Below, piece after piece: positions 38,201-48,833 of a DNA stretch of 64,000 bases. A model generated the notes under the pieces. That model was given only the letters and a program-made list of their open reading frames with translations, ran no database searches and was not told the DNA's origin. Position 1 is the first letter of the stretch; the number at the start of each line of letters is the position of its first letter. Location of the stretch: positions 248,001 through 312,000 of the forward strand of contig MU404096.1 of NCBI GenBank assembly GCA_022695795.1. Direction: 5' to 3'. The stretch is from Biscogniauxia marginata (Eukaryota; Ascomycota; Sordariomycetes; Xylariales; Xylariaceae). A program made the translations under genes and the position numbers.

Positions 38201-39012
38201 CCTTCCACTCTCGGTTCCACCTGGCGGTTGTGTCTTCAAGAGCCTTCACTGCGTTCTCATATTCCGTGTTGGACGCGGCGACACTGATTTGCGTCTTCTC
38301 GAGCTTTGCCTTGTTCTTTCGTTCTTCTTGGCCCATAACCATGTGGCCTTGAGCCAAGTAGCCTTTAATTTTGAGACATTCTTGTTCGTAACGATCTCGA
38401 GTCTGATAAACGGCGATGTTAGAAACAGTATACTTTCATTGCAAGATTCTTTGGTATGTGTTTGGGCTCCCGACCTTGTTGACCACCTGGGTTTGCTGAA
38501 TCTTGATCTTTAATAACTTCTCGACAGTATGTTGTATGATCTTCCGCCTCTCCTTCATGCCTCCGGCGAAGGCGGCTAAGGGCTCTTCTAACTCGCTCTT
38601 CATCTGGGCAGCGATGCTTGCATGTTGCTTGGCCATCGATTCAACCTCTCCTCGTACAGTATCTAGGGATAATTTGAGCGATCCCATTTCGTGGGAACCG
38701 AGTGACTTTCGACACAGGGACAACAGTTTCCGGGCGTAGTCATCTTCTATGGAGGCGCGGGCTGGTGGGTGTTAGACGGTGGGCGTGGACGACAATCCAG
38801 GTCTACTTACCGCTGTAGAATGATCTGAGCTCGTCGTTGGTCTGCTTTGCACAAGCCATACGATCGAGCAACGGGCCAACACCGGCATCATCTTTGCCCC
38901 AGAAGTTGTTGGCGACTGTTTATCACGTCAGCGATTTGCCCAGTGTGGTGCTCATTGCGAAGGAGGACATACACGACAGAGTCACCGACGGAGGCTCTGT
39001 AGCGGTAGGCAT
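35268..39012 (-). CDS. F-BAR and SH3 domain protein (Cdc15/Hof1/Imp2 family)
   Basis: Five exons (39012-38973, 38915-38811, 38761-38475, 38402-35510, 35443-35268) give 1166 codons; introns are 57, 49, 72 and 66 nt. Cdc15/Hof1-type proteins bind membrane through the F-BAR domain and organise the contractile ring and septum. The N-terminus has the family start FANNFWGKDDAGVGPLL, then DDYARKLLSL and a long helical F-BAR region to about residue 290. The middle (about 300-1090) is low complexity: Gln-rich repeats (about 37470-37580), Pro-Ser-Gln repeats, Arg-Asp-Arg-Ser repeats and Gly-Ser-Tyr/Asn-Arg-Pro repeats, likely phospho-regulated and disordered. The C-terminus is an SH3 domain (about 1107-1166) with ALYMYQA, DDGWWEA and GLVPSNYL. 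Intron 4 is 66 nt with no stop, so retention would insert 22 residues just before the SH3. The start was chosen to give the conserved first exon. Confidence 0.93.
37470..37580 (-). repeat. Imperfect Gln-coding trinucleotide/hexanucleotide repeat
   Basis: Interrupted tandem units of TTGCTGCA/CACCTGCTGT type encode a Gln-rich stretch broken by Met and Val in the disordered middle of the F-BAR protein. In-frame length variation is likely between strains (inference). Confidence 0.8.
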
Positions 39013-40185
39013 TTTGCCTAGCGGTTAAAAAAAAATTAATGATGAAAGACAACAAAATGCCAGAGGTATGTGTCAAAGACAGATATAGATATGTACGAGT
39101 GGTGCCGACGCGGGCGCTTTCACGACGAGTGACGCCAATCCCACTTCAATAAAGTGTTTCGGAGGGAATGAGACGGTGTCGTGCGCTTGGGTATTGTTGA
39201 GAGGGGAAAAAAAATAAAACAGATGAGAGATGATCGATGGTCAGATCCCCCTCGGTCGAGAATGAATATTGCGTCAAATTGGGGAACCGTGGTTTAGGAT
39301 GTCTACGAAGTACGAGATGCAAAGCTACGATAAAGTGTTTACTGAGAGGATGCGGTGTAGTTGCCCCAGTGATCGACTTTGTGGCAGACGCATTGACCTT
39401 GAATTGCGAATGACAGGGCCGCTACGGCGGATCCCGAGCTACCTGGAGTGGATACCTCCAGAGACCCCACACTGTCGCCATCGCCAATCATTGATCCCCA
39501 GGCGTGTTTCTTGGCGAGTATCTAAAACTGGATTTATCCAAGTTGGCAACGGTGATTAATGGGCCCTCGGAACTCGGCCAAATACCTACTCGAGAGCTTG
39601 CTACTCAGTACCTACCTAAAGGTTCCTAACAACCGACTCCTTGAACTTTAGGTATAAGAAAAACTTATAAGAACCCCAAGTTGAGCCTAGATACATGTAT
39701 TACCTTTGATGTAGTACAGTACATTGATACATGTCTTTAAACCACGTGCATATTAAATTCAAACAGAGTTTCGGGTGTAAGATCTTAATTCTAGGTAGAT
39801 TTAACTATCAGGGGCTGCTAGGTACTCCAGTATAAAACGTCGTTCTGCAACACCGGACAATCGAAAAGGTCCTCGAGGTCCATCAAACCCTCCAGGAATA
39901 GGTGACAATAGTACATAAGGAGCCGAAGAGATACGAATAAGATTAAGACACTCTAGCTTTTAAAAAGGAGGATGAATAATTATTTCCCAGGCCAGCCATA
40001 ACCAAGGCACCACGAACCCAGTCGACGCACAAATAAGGTAATCGGATAAATAAAATCAATAGAGGTAGTTAAGATTCTCAGGAAGAACTCGCTGCAGCTG
40101 TGCCTAGACGCTGTATGCCACTACCGTCCCTACATAGGTAGTCTTCAACTATAAGACTACCTTATGCATAGTCCTATTCCTGTAT
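39013..40185. other. Intergenic region upstream of the F-BAR gene
   Basis: It holds the F-BAR gene promoter on the left and the 3' side of the dehydratase gene on the right. The 96-codon frame at 39269-39559 has no domain features. TACCTACC motifs occur near 39585-39620. No gene is supported. Confidence 0.6.
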
Positions 40186-41214
40186 TCACTGCTGGTCCAA
40201 GTGGAACCTTGCCCGGAACTTTTCCCAAGATTCAAAACCACGCCTCGCGTGCTCCTCAACCACATGGGCCCCCTCCTCGAACAGCGTCCTCGAAAACAAC
40301 TCCATAGACACCCAGCCCCGGTACCCCAACCCGTCGATGATAGCCTCCGCGATCTTATCCACGGGCAGGTACGCGCCGCGGTCCTCCTCGTACATGAACG
40401 TCCTCGCGTTCCGCGACCAGCTCATCCGCGCGGGCTGGCCGGCGACGTGGAACGGATGGCCCTCGACGAGCGGCGCGCGCAGCCTCTCGGCGTCGACGAC
40501 CTGGATCCAGAAGACCTTGCGCACGTCGACGGTGCGGACCAGGCGCTCGAGCGACCCCCGCAGCGCCGCGTCCGCGTCCGGCGCCCTCCCGTCCGCCGCC
40601 GCCGGGTCGCCCCACACGCGCCCGGCGATGTTGAACGTGTCGAGGCAGATGCCGAAGTTGGGCCGGCCCACGCGCTCGACCACGTCCCACGCCGCCTCCC
40701 AGGTGTCGACGCGCGTGCTCCAGCAGAGGCTCTCGTACGCGAACCGCACGGGCGGCGCCTCGCGCGCACCGAGGTCCGCCAGCTCGCGCAGGTCCGCGGC
40801 GATGAGAGCGATGTCCTCCGTGACCTCGTCTGCGGGGAGGAAGGTAGCTGGGACCAGGATCGTGTCTGTGTCGAGGACCTTCGCGAGCCGGAACCACGCC
40901 TTGATCTTCTCGATCATGCGGGCGTGCGCTGCGCGGTCGACCAGGCCGTCATAGCCGGTGAATGGCTGCAGGCTGATAATAGTGAGGCCTAGATCTTGGC
41001 ATCGTTGCCGGACGTGGGCCGCTGCGTCTGATAATTCCGCTAGCGATGGCTGGTCGGTCTTGGATGATGCCTTCGCGGCAAACTCGAGATCTTCGTAGGC
41101 GATCTCGATGCCCTTGAATCCCTTGATGGCGGCTTGCTCGAGCTTGTCATCGATATTATGGACGGTCGCACGGCCGAGCGACGTGGAAAAAATCGCTGGC
41201 TGGCATGGACTCAT
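40186..41214 (-). CDS. 3-dehydroshikimate dehydratase (qa-4 type)
   Basis: A single-exon frame of 342 codons. The enzyme converts 3-dehydroshikimate to protocatechuate in quinate/shikimate catabolism and belongs to the sugar-phosphate isomerase/epimerase (xylose isomerase-like) TIM-barrel family. It is very close in pattern to fungal QA-4: LGRATVHN at the N-terminus, LQPFTGYDGL, FLPADEVTED, FAYESLCWSTRVDTWE, NFGICLDTFNIAGRV, WIQVVDAE, and GWVSMELFSR. Predicted divalent-metal ligands are Glu161, Asp192, Gln238 and Glu305 (by family alignment from memory). The middle of the gene is very GC-rich with near-uniform G/C third positions, giving long antisense open frames. No other quinate genes (dehydrogenase, dehydroquinase, permease, activator or repressor) are visible nearby. 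Length and both ends match the family. Confidence 0.93.
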   Translation of the reverse strand: MSPCQPAIFSTSLGRATVHNIDDKLEQAAIKGFKGIEIAYEDLEFAAKASSKTDQPSLAELSDAAAHVRQRCQDLGLTIISLQPFTGYDGLVDRAAHARMIEKIKAWFRLAKVLDTDTILVPATFLPADEVTEDIALIAADLRELADLGAREAPPVRFAYESLCWSTRVDTWEAAWDVVERVGRPNFGICLDTFNIAGRVWGDPAAADGRAPDADAALRGSLERLVRTVDVRKVFWIQVVDAERLRAPLVEGHPFHVAGQPARMSWSRNARTFMYEEDRGAYLPVDKIAEAIIDGLGYRGWVSMELFSRTLFEEGAHVVEEHARRGFESWEKFRARFHLDQQ

Positions 41215-42679
41215 GTTGTATGCTGATCCAGGTAATGGAAATTGCGAAGATCGGTGAATAGATCTGATACTATTTGACTTTATTATAATCTTGCAAGAAC
41301 GTTCGCAATGTTTATCGAATCCGTTCTCTCAATGACTGTCGAAAATTTCCTTGCGGTAGCTATCATTTTCTCCTCGAAGAAGAAATGACCCTCACACCGC
41401 CGGCGGTCGGAAACCTTCGGGTTTGCGAGGAGCCGCAGTGAGTAACCGTGATCTAAACAGGGCGTTCGATATCGTGGGGGTCAGTCTAATAAGGTGAACT
41501 GTTCAAAAGTCCTGCATTTTGTTGTGGCCACTTCCGATTCGTAGGTATCTTGAGGACGAAATGTATTCTACATAGATAATTAACTCTATTTAGGCCAATA
41601 GTTCGGGGAACAAGAGTTGTTGAATGCCGTGGGACTTTCGGGGAGTATACTTATAGCCCATACAATATACAATCATACGACCCCTTTCAATAATAAAGAA
41701 AAGCCACCTCCACAACGAACACGATACTTGTTCTCTCATATTCCTGCACGCTTTTCTTCTAGCTTCTCAGAACGGACATTTTAAGGCGACACTGAAAAGT
41801 TTCCATTATTTAGCACCTAGACACGTAATTCAAACCATTTACGATATGACCGCGTTGCGCTATTGACACAGTCTACATTTTCAAGTGTTACTCGTCATTT
41901 CTAGTGCATATTACTAATTTAACGGCCGAGAGTACATCGTATGTTAGGAATCTTTCAGCAAGCCACTATCGTGACTGAGGCTTGCAGTGGTGGAACCGAG
42001 ATGTACAAGGGTGTTCGGGAGACATGATGTGATACTTACCCGGATAGAGAAATAACTCTCACCTGTTCAAACATTGGCAACATATTTGCTGCGACCTTAA
42101 ACTGGAGAGACTAATAAATATGTGGCGCCAAAGAGTGCAAAAGCTTTTTGGATGTTAGAACGGCAAAGCAGATAAGCTCTCGCTGCGACTTTTGCACTGG
42201 TCCCCAAAGGAATCTACGGGCCTATACCTCGAGATTCAGGAACCGTCCATTCCCCTAAGACACTAATATCTAAAACGGTATCGCAGATATTCTGGATCAC
42301 TGAGTGAACAACGAAGTGTTTAACGTAATAGGGGAAGGTATAGCTTGTTTGGTCATGTTACCACAGGAAATAGGTGTATCCAAAAGTCGTTCCAAAGCAA
42401 AAATAATCTGCAAATAAGTTGTATTGGCTCTTTAAGCACACGAAAATCGCTAGGGAAAGCCTAACTGTCTCTTCCGTGAAGTGATTTATTGTTTGTGTGG
42501 CTCATCGTACTTGCTAGGAGATGCCTCATGATAGCATGTTGGCTCTTATGGTAGAAAGATAGTTAGCTAAACACACTGCTTTATTATATCCCTTACTAGC
42601 TGTCTGCTACCGAAATAATAATTACTTAGACCAACTTGTTTCTAGTCAAAAGGCTTCTTTTATTGCATAGAATACCTAT
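41215..42679. other. Intergenic region
   Basis: 1.46 kb with no open frame of note, no recognised RNA gene and no long repeat. The left end is the promoter side of the dehydratase gene. It is moderately AT-rich from about 42500 on. Confidence 0.6.
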
Positions 42680-43931
42680 TCATCTCTTTAATACCTCCTG
42701 AACGTCGTCCCTGAATCCCTTCCTCCATGCTTCCTCTCCCCTGGTCGGCTTCCAACCCAGAGTCCCGGCCACTGTTGCTATGGTGCGCGCGTTGCTTGCA
42801 AGCCCAAGTTCCACATTAGCCTCGTCCACTTTGTCGGCCGCGTACGAAGTAAAGAGCTTCGCTGCCTCTGCCAGCCCGACGCTCTTCACTCGATTATCCT
42901 CAATTTTGCCCTCCTCGTAGCACGCATCGGCCACTCCCTGTGCCAGCTCTCTCCACGTAAAACGACCAGTACCGCTAAAGATTATCCCCTTTTTCCCCGT
43001 TCGGCAGCGCTTGCCGCTATTCTCTAGAATATCTAATACAATGATTCTATACAGATCCGCCAGGTCTTCTACGTGCACTTTATCATTCATGGTGTCCCCT
43101 GAGCCCACCACTATTGCGTGACCGTGAGCCAGCGTGGTTCGAATGTACGTCGGGATTTGTATGCTTATCCTGTTGAACAGGCCTGAACCCAGTCCGTAGA
43201 TGGTCGGGCTCATGATAACCAGGGTCTTGACCCCTAATTCCAGCCCCGTATCAATGACGCCTAACTCTGTGCTCCGCTGAAGGTACGGATGTAGTGCCTC
43301 GCGCTCTTTTTCGTAGCCATATATGTCGTCCTCGGCATCATTAAACTCTCGCCCTGGAATCTTCTCCACCCAGGTGCCCGAGAAGGACTGGTCGGACAAG
43401 TTCGACTGACCAGACGTGTGGACCATCCATACGTCCTTTCCAGTCGATGCTTTGCGCTGCGCGAGGCCCCGTAGAAGCGCTTGTGTTGAGGCGGCATGGA
43501 ACCCGAGCGTAGTGTTGATGACAAGGTCGTGCTGCGCGGCCACCGTGGTGATTACGTCGAGGTCGTCAAGGCTGGTTATAAACATTAGTTAACAATTATC
43601 TTTTCAAGTAAATGAATGGTACTTAAATGCATGTCTTGGGTGCAAAATGCTCCAAAATGAACCTATTAAGGAAATTCTAGCCCCGGAAACGGGAATTGGC
43701 GGAAACGGGACAGAAAGGAGGGAATGAACTCTGAAATACGTACTCTTTATAGAGGATCGGGCAGACACGGTTACCGTAGGTTGATAGGAGTTTGGAAACA
43801 CGGTCTGTGCCTCGAACGAGGCAAGTGATAGTAGCATTACTAAGGGTAAGGGAAGACGAGTTGAGTAGATGAGTAAGAACGGCGCCCCCGATGAATCCAG
43901 TAGCACCGGTAAGAAGGATCTGAGATGACAT
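42680..43931 (-). CDS. NAD(P)-dependent extended short-chain dehydrogenase / epimerase family protein
   Basis: Exons 43931-43744 and 43571-42680 give 359 codons; the 172-nt intron has a GTACGT donor and an ACCAG acceptor. The N-terminus has the Rossmann motif TGATGFIGGAV (residues 8-18), followed by an extended-SDR pattern: VINTTLGFH, WMVHTSGQS, VIMSPTIYGLG, and VHVEDLADLYRIIV, with the C-terminal FTWRELAQGVADA and GWKPTRG. The canonical YxxxK is represented near EKEREALH, but the Tyr-Lys pair is not clear, so catalysis cannot be assumed. Related fungal proteins are annotated as NAD-dependent epimerase/dehydratase or NmrA-like. The substrate is unknown. Splicing restores the frame exactly between CPILYK and LDDLDV, which would otherwise be lost. 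Confidence 0.85.
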
Positions 43932-44481
43932 GCTGGAGGTTATGTTATTTATTTGATATGATCTTATAGTTTATAATGAAACCTCGGTTCTTGTCCCCGA
44001 TTCGAATCTCTATATGAAGAAAATAGAGTTGTAAATTTCTATAAATCACGTATTCAGCTACCATCCAGGGATATGTCTGTAGTTCTTTATTATACCAACG
44101 AGCGACGAGATATTTATTTTCATAGTGAAGGGGAGTTTTTTAAAGGACTGACGGATAGACCGTAAATAAATGATTCGCTAGAAAGATGGGACTTCGTGAC
44201 GTAGTATATGCCGGATTTGTGACAGCAAGGAGATAGGGACTGGAGATAAGTTGAAACTCCGGCTGTTATTGCCAGTCATTAGTTTAAAGTAATGGTATTG
44301 CAAATGCATACTGTATCTCAATATACTGGTACCTTATCATAGTACCTCTCTTTTACCTAACAGTGAGGTGGTAATGGACTATCTAGTCCTTTGGGTTGAA
44401 CTTTGAAAAGCATACCTACCTGTTTCTGTTGTTTCTCTCGAACATCACCTTCTATTATAGCCCACAATCAAGAAAAACTAC
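43932..44481. other. Intergenic region
   Basis: About 550 bp, AT-rich, no supported feature. A weak tRNA B-box-like string occurs near 43999, but no A box or cloverleaf is visible. Confidence 0.55.
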
Positions 44482-45327
44482 TCAGATATCCAACCACATC
44501 CAGTAGAAAAGAAGGCTTCGAATTGCCTGAAGCACCAGGTACTTAGTAGTGTAAATGGGCATGATTCGTTGTGCCAACTTCAGCCAATCTGGTCGAAAGC
44601 GACCAGCAATGGTATCATTGCAAATCCCCCAGTACTCCGGATACTAACCATAGTTCTCCCAATCGATTATTTTACCCTTGAATTGGCCTCTGCTGTCATT
44701 CCTTGTACCAACCCTGCTCATCAAAATGTTCTTTGGATGCAGGTCTCCGTGCGTGAACACGGTGTGATGGCCTTTCAGTGTGTTTAATATAAGCGTTCGC
44801 AGCAGTGATATATGTGATGTGGGCTCAAATGCCTTTAACCTTCGTATGATTTCTTCATTCAATTCCCCTTCCGTCTCGAAGGGGCCTGAAGTTTCTGGGT
44901 TCTCTTCAGGCGTCCAGAATACTCTATCGGGAAAACGGTGACGATTAAGAGCCCCAAAATAGCCTAGGGATTGGAGTTTACGGAGGTTATCGGGAGCATT
45001 CTGGATTTCCTTGCTTACATTGAGCTTCTCTGCAAGAGTTAAAAATTTCCATATCTCTTTTAGCCCCTGACTATCTATATATTCTAAGACGATGAAGTTA
45101 CAAGCTGTCTCCGGCTCGGTCATGGTTGCGAGAACCTTAGGCACAGGAACTTTGCTGTTCGCTGACACGTGCCTGAGATTCTCTGCTTCAAGCAGAGAGA
45201 CCTGGCCACCGAACTTGACCGCAAAATGTTGGCCGACTTTGACCGCAGTTGCAAATGCATCGAAAAGACTTATAATTTTGGTCGAGGCACGGATCTCGGC
45301 AATTAAAGGAATAGCGAGGTCTGGCAT
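44482..45327 (-). pseudogene. APH/choline-kinase-family phosphotransferase interrupted by an in-frame TAG
   Basis: The frame from ATG at 45327 reads 227 codons, stops at TAG (44646-44644), then stays open in the same frame for 53 more codons to TGA (44484-44482). The first part has KFGGQVSLLEAENLRHVS, the Brenner-type catalytic motif HGDLHPKNIL (about 193-202) and the metal-binding IIDWENYG. The part after the stop begins YPEYWG, the block that normally follows in this fungal family. The family usually has Trp or a similar residue at the stop position, so a single TGG-to-TAG change is plausible (inference). An intron using the GTTAGT donor at the stop is possible, but it would remove the conserved PEYW block. 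The truncated protein still has both catalytic motifs, so it may be partly functional, read through or dead. Substrate unknown. Confidence 0.75.
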
Positions 45328-46192
45328 TTTGTGCAGTACTTACTCATTCGTAGGTTAATATAATCTAAAAATTGCAAAAACCGTCAGATTTAAATAGTCG
45401 CGTCCGGTTCAGTAGGATAAAAGTCACGTGAGAGAGCTCATTTTATAAGTCGTGTGTGGCATAGAAAACTCCATTTTTAGACCCCCAAACCTCCAGTCTT
45501 AGAGGCTTCTATGCCGCCGCGTAGGCATCATTTATATGTAAAAAGCTGTCTAAACCCACATTCGGACAGTTAATCGATAGGTTAAGCCTACTTATTATCA
45601 ATAGCCATCTTGGAGTTCACTTGTAGTTATTTCCTTTTACGTTATAGTAGGCTGTAGCTCGTTAGTAATGTGGTGACATTGGTATGATACTACATGAAAC
45701 CCCCTCCTTAAGACATCGTTTATTTTTAGCAATTGTCCCCAGATTACGACCTCAGGGACTCGCTGCAAGCTCTTGTAATCTCACCTTATCTTTCCTTTTC
45801 GAGTATCCACTCACACGCTACCAGACGTGATGTTACGGCCGATATACCCTAGGTGTCAAATACATATAAACAGAGCATCCACGCACTTCACTCATCATCA
45901 CCTTTATAACGACATGCAAAATGAATAAGATAAACGACTAAGAATAACCAGATAAACACTTTTCAAGATTGCTTGGGAATAAACTTCTCGAGTCAACTAG
46001 CCTCATGCCTAGATTTTATGTACGCGTGTGTATGCTATTTTATGCGAAATACTGGTTGCGAACGAATAGATATCGATATTGAAAGTGTACATTATTTGAC
46101 GAAATACCTAGGTACTCATGTAGTTATTCGGCTAATAGTGATTAAGTTGCCGATTGGTGTTTGGTTGATTGGTACATACACGGTCCAACGGG
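45328..46192. other. Intergenic region
   Basis: AT-rich, divergent between the APH pseudogene (-) and a + strand gene. One perfect TACCTAGGTA palindrome lies at 46105-46114. No supported coding region. Confidence 0.55.
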
Positions 46193-47053
46193 ATGACGAA
46201 CAACAGCCACCCTTTTGCTCAAGACAGAAATGACACCTCCCTATTGATATTAAACTTAGAAGGCTGTGATGGTAGATCATTGATGGAAAATCGTTCCACC
46301 CGTGCCCACCGGCTTCACCGCTTCCTTCCGATGGCCCATCCTTCAGATGTATTTATTTACAACGTGTGGGCCTCATGGCCACGTTGTTTCTTTCTCTACA
46401 TTTGTGATTCTATAGTGAATGATAGACCTGGCACAATGTCCTGTATCAAAGAAGACCGAACAAGCTCTAGGAGAATATTGGTTCAATCCAAAACTCACCT
46501 TGTTCCGGGCCGGGACTACCACGAGCGATGCACGAATATGAGGAACATGATTTGCCAACACGTATGGGGCCGCAACTTTGACTGCGAACAAGATCGTTGG
46601 AACACGTACGGGACAGATTTTGCCTATGAAGGTAAAACTTGCTTCTTCCTCGTAGACAATGGCCATTCCTCGAGTCATGACGTTCCCGTGTTTTGGTACA
46701 TATGGACGGGCGAATCCCTGTGAGAAGCTAATCAAGACCGTCGACAATACTCATCCTGATCATATCTTAGAATAGCAGTCGACCACCCTCTGCCTGAGCG
46801 GATACAGGCCATACTCCAGAAAAACTATCCATTTCTCAGGCCGCGGACGCAGAGCCTACGAAAGATGACTTGCATCGACGATGCCACCCGACGCCAAATT
46901 ATCCGATCGAGACTCCTGTCCAAGATGAAAATCCCAAAGCCGGAGGTGGATTTCTTACTGAAGAACCCTGAGCAGGTCGAACTCCTCAAGGCCGACATTG
47001 ACCCGAGGTTTTGGGAGACGATCGATTCTCTCGTGGTCTCCGCCGACCAGTAG
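46193..47053 (+). CDS. Unrecognised two-exon protein
   Basis: Exons 46193-46719 and 46771-47053 give 269 codons; the 51-nt intron has a GTGAGA donor and a CTTAG acceptor and contains a stop, so it must be removed. I recognise no family. The first exon is rich in Cys, Trp, Tyr and Phe, for example VFIYNVWASWPRCFFLYICD and DVPVFWYIWTGE. The second exon is strongly helical and charged: ERIQAILQKNYPFLRPRTQS, DDATRRQIIRSRLLSKM and PRFWETIDSLVV. The second half looks protein-like and joins in frame, which is the main support. A competing 124-codon minus-strand frame (46373-46747) overlaps exon 1. The first 80 residues are the least certain, and an unseen further intron is possible. It sits between the APH pseudogene and the protoglobin gene. 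Confidence 0.5.
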
Positions 47054-47821
47054 GATGGGATGAACAGAGGGGTATCTTTAGTCGAAAGCGTTCAGGTCGA
47101 ATCATGGATCTTGCAATGTAAGGGGCTTAGTAATTGAGGGCATTTCAATCAAAATATGTTCCAGTTCTGCGGTCCCTTGCGGTGCAACAAAAGCCTCGTC
47201 TTGACTTCACGACAGGTTTTTACTCTGTTCAACAGGAGTTCGCCGTCTATGACGCTAGAGAACTTACAGGGCTTGGCATTAAGTGGCAGGAAAACTGGAG
47301 GGCAGCCCAGATAATGCTCCTGAATGATGCCGGGAGTCCGGAATTGTTAGTGCTCACGAGAGCAGCGAGGCATTATTTGTGTCTTGCGTCGTTATCTGGG
47401 GAATCGTGGGGTCCCTCGGCAATGCACTTTGTCTAGGTTAGAAGCAGAACTCCGTCGTAAATGCTCAGGGTATTGTTAATATTTTTGGCGTTCGGAGGTT
47501 TCCACCAAGTGAAGCTGAACCCCCTGACCTTGCTTCATGCTCAGCGCCTCCACTTCAATCATTCGAGTCAACTTCGAATCATGCCACCATCACCTCATCA
47601 ACGAATCAAGCAGTCTCGGATTGTCATCTACTGAACACACGCACAATATGATCGTACTGGTACTCTATAAAACAACTAGGTTAGAAGAGATGAATTATCG
47701 TCTGCCGGTAATAATATATCATCTCTCTTCAACATATCCACTTACGAAGAAAGGCCTACGGTGACTTTTTCCCGTCTAAGAATTATTAGACACAGTTTTC
47801 GCTATATATACATCTTCCAAC
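47054..47821. other. Intergenic region with a weak open frame
   Basis: A 100-codon + strand frame (47134-47436, no ATG at its start) may be the 3' part of something or chance; no domain is recognisable. The right end, just before the protoglobin ATG, is AT-rich with a TATATATA string near 47803-47810 that could be a TATA-like element. Confidence 0.45.
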
Positions 47822-48833
47822 ATGGCGCCATTGCTGCGGCCGATGAAGCATATAGATCGTAAGGATCTATACACCAATCTAGAGACTAGAATACAATATT
47901 TGCATTCATTTCTAGACTTCAGTTCAAGTACGTCCACGCACCGACCCCATAGATAATTAAATTGGAAGATTACAGACTCACATCGTCATAGGAGATATTG
48001 AGGCTCTCATTTCGGGTTCAAAATACATAAAAGCCCTCATTCCGGCTCTGGTCAACATCGTCTACCACAAGCTGTTGCAGTATGACATAACAGCACGAGC
48101 CTTCGAGACGAGGAGTACGAGCTATGAGGGGCCCGTTGACCCGAATCTAGACGACAACAGCCCGCAGATCTTGCATCGGAAGATGTTCCTGCGGGCCTAT
48201 CTCAACAAGCTCTGCTCCGACCCGAGCACGATGGAGTTCTGGTACTATCTGGACAAAGTCGGGTTAGTGAAAAAGATGATGCATTGTCATTGTTAAGGGT
48301 TCACTCGTTCTCTGGTTCTCTGGTTCTAACGTAAGCTTAGTATGATGCATGTGGGTCGCGGGCGACAACATCCCCTCCACATCGAATATGTCCATATCGG
48401 CGCATGCCTGTCCTTCATCCAGGATACGTTAACGGAGGCGCTCCTTTCGCATCCGCGCTTGAAGATGGACAGGAAGGTCGCGCTCGTTAAAGCGCTCGGC
48501 AAGGTTATCTGGATACAGAATGACCTATTCGCTAAGTGGTACGTCCGCGATGGCGACGAGTTTTCGGAAGAAAGGGAAGAGCCAGAGGTCGAGCCAGAAG
48601 GATACCTATTCGGCAAGAAGATACTCGATGATCTCGAGGCGGATGGGACCCCCAAGGTTGAAGGCGCCAGCGCCTGCCCCTTTTCTGGCCTCACGGCAGG
48701 CATGGGCAACATATCATTGGGGAACGGAGAACAAAGCGAGACAGGATCTAGAACGGAGGAATCGGGGCAGACCAGCGCGCATCCAGTGAATGGTGACTCC
48801 CCGGCGCTTGAAGTGACGAATGGCCACACATGA
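47822..48833 (+). CDS. Protoglobin / globin-sensor domain protein
   Basis: Exons 47822-47927, 47992-48262 and 48341-48833 give 289 codons. Introns are 64 and 78 nt; the second has a TTCTAAC branch site. The globin-sensor fold covers about residues 8-205: HIDRKDLYTNLETRIQYLH, SGSKYIKALIPALVNIVYHKLL, LHRKMFLRAYLNKLCSDPS, EFWYYLDKVGMMHVGRGR, HIEYVHIGACLSFIQD, and KALGKVIWIQNDLFAKWYV. By analogy with HemAT-type globins, the His of MMHVG (about residue 129) is the likely proximal heme ligand (inference). Such single-domain globins bind O2, NO or CO; the physiological role in fungi is unclear. The C-terminal 80 residues are acidic then Ser/Gly-rich and look disordered, with CPFSGLTAGMG embedded. 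There is no attached kinase or cyclase domain. The first ATG adds 7 residues before a second Met. Confidence 0.88.

Noticed and set aside
40201..40992. 263-codon + strand frame and other long frames over the dehydratase
   Set aside because: Shadows of the GC-rich dehydratase gene; no family features.
43960..44030. tRNA-like B-box string (GATTCGAATC)
   Set aside because: No A box at the right distance and no cloverleaf can be drawn.
46373..46747. 124-codon minus-strand frame opposite the unrecognised gene
   Set aside because: Cannot be extended by splicing, while the + strand frame joins a protein-like second exon.
47134..47436. 100-codon + strand frame
   Set aside because: No ATG at its start, no motif, not linked in frame by a good splice site to the upstream gene.
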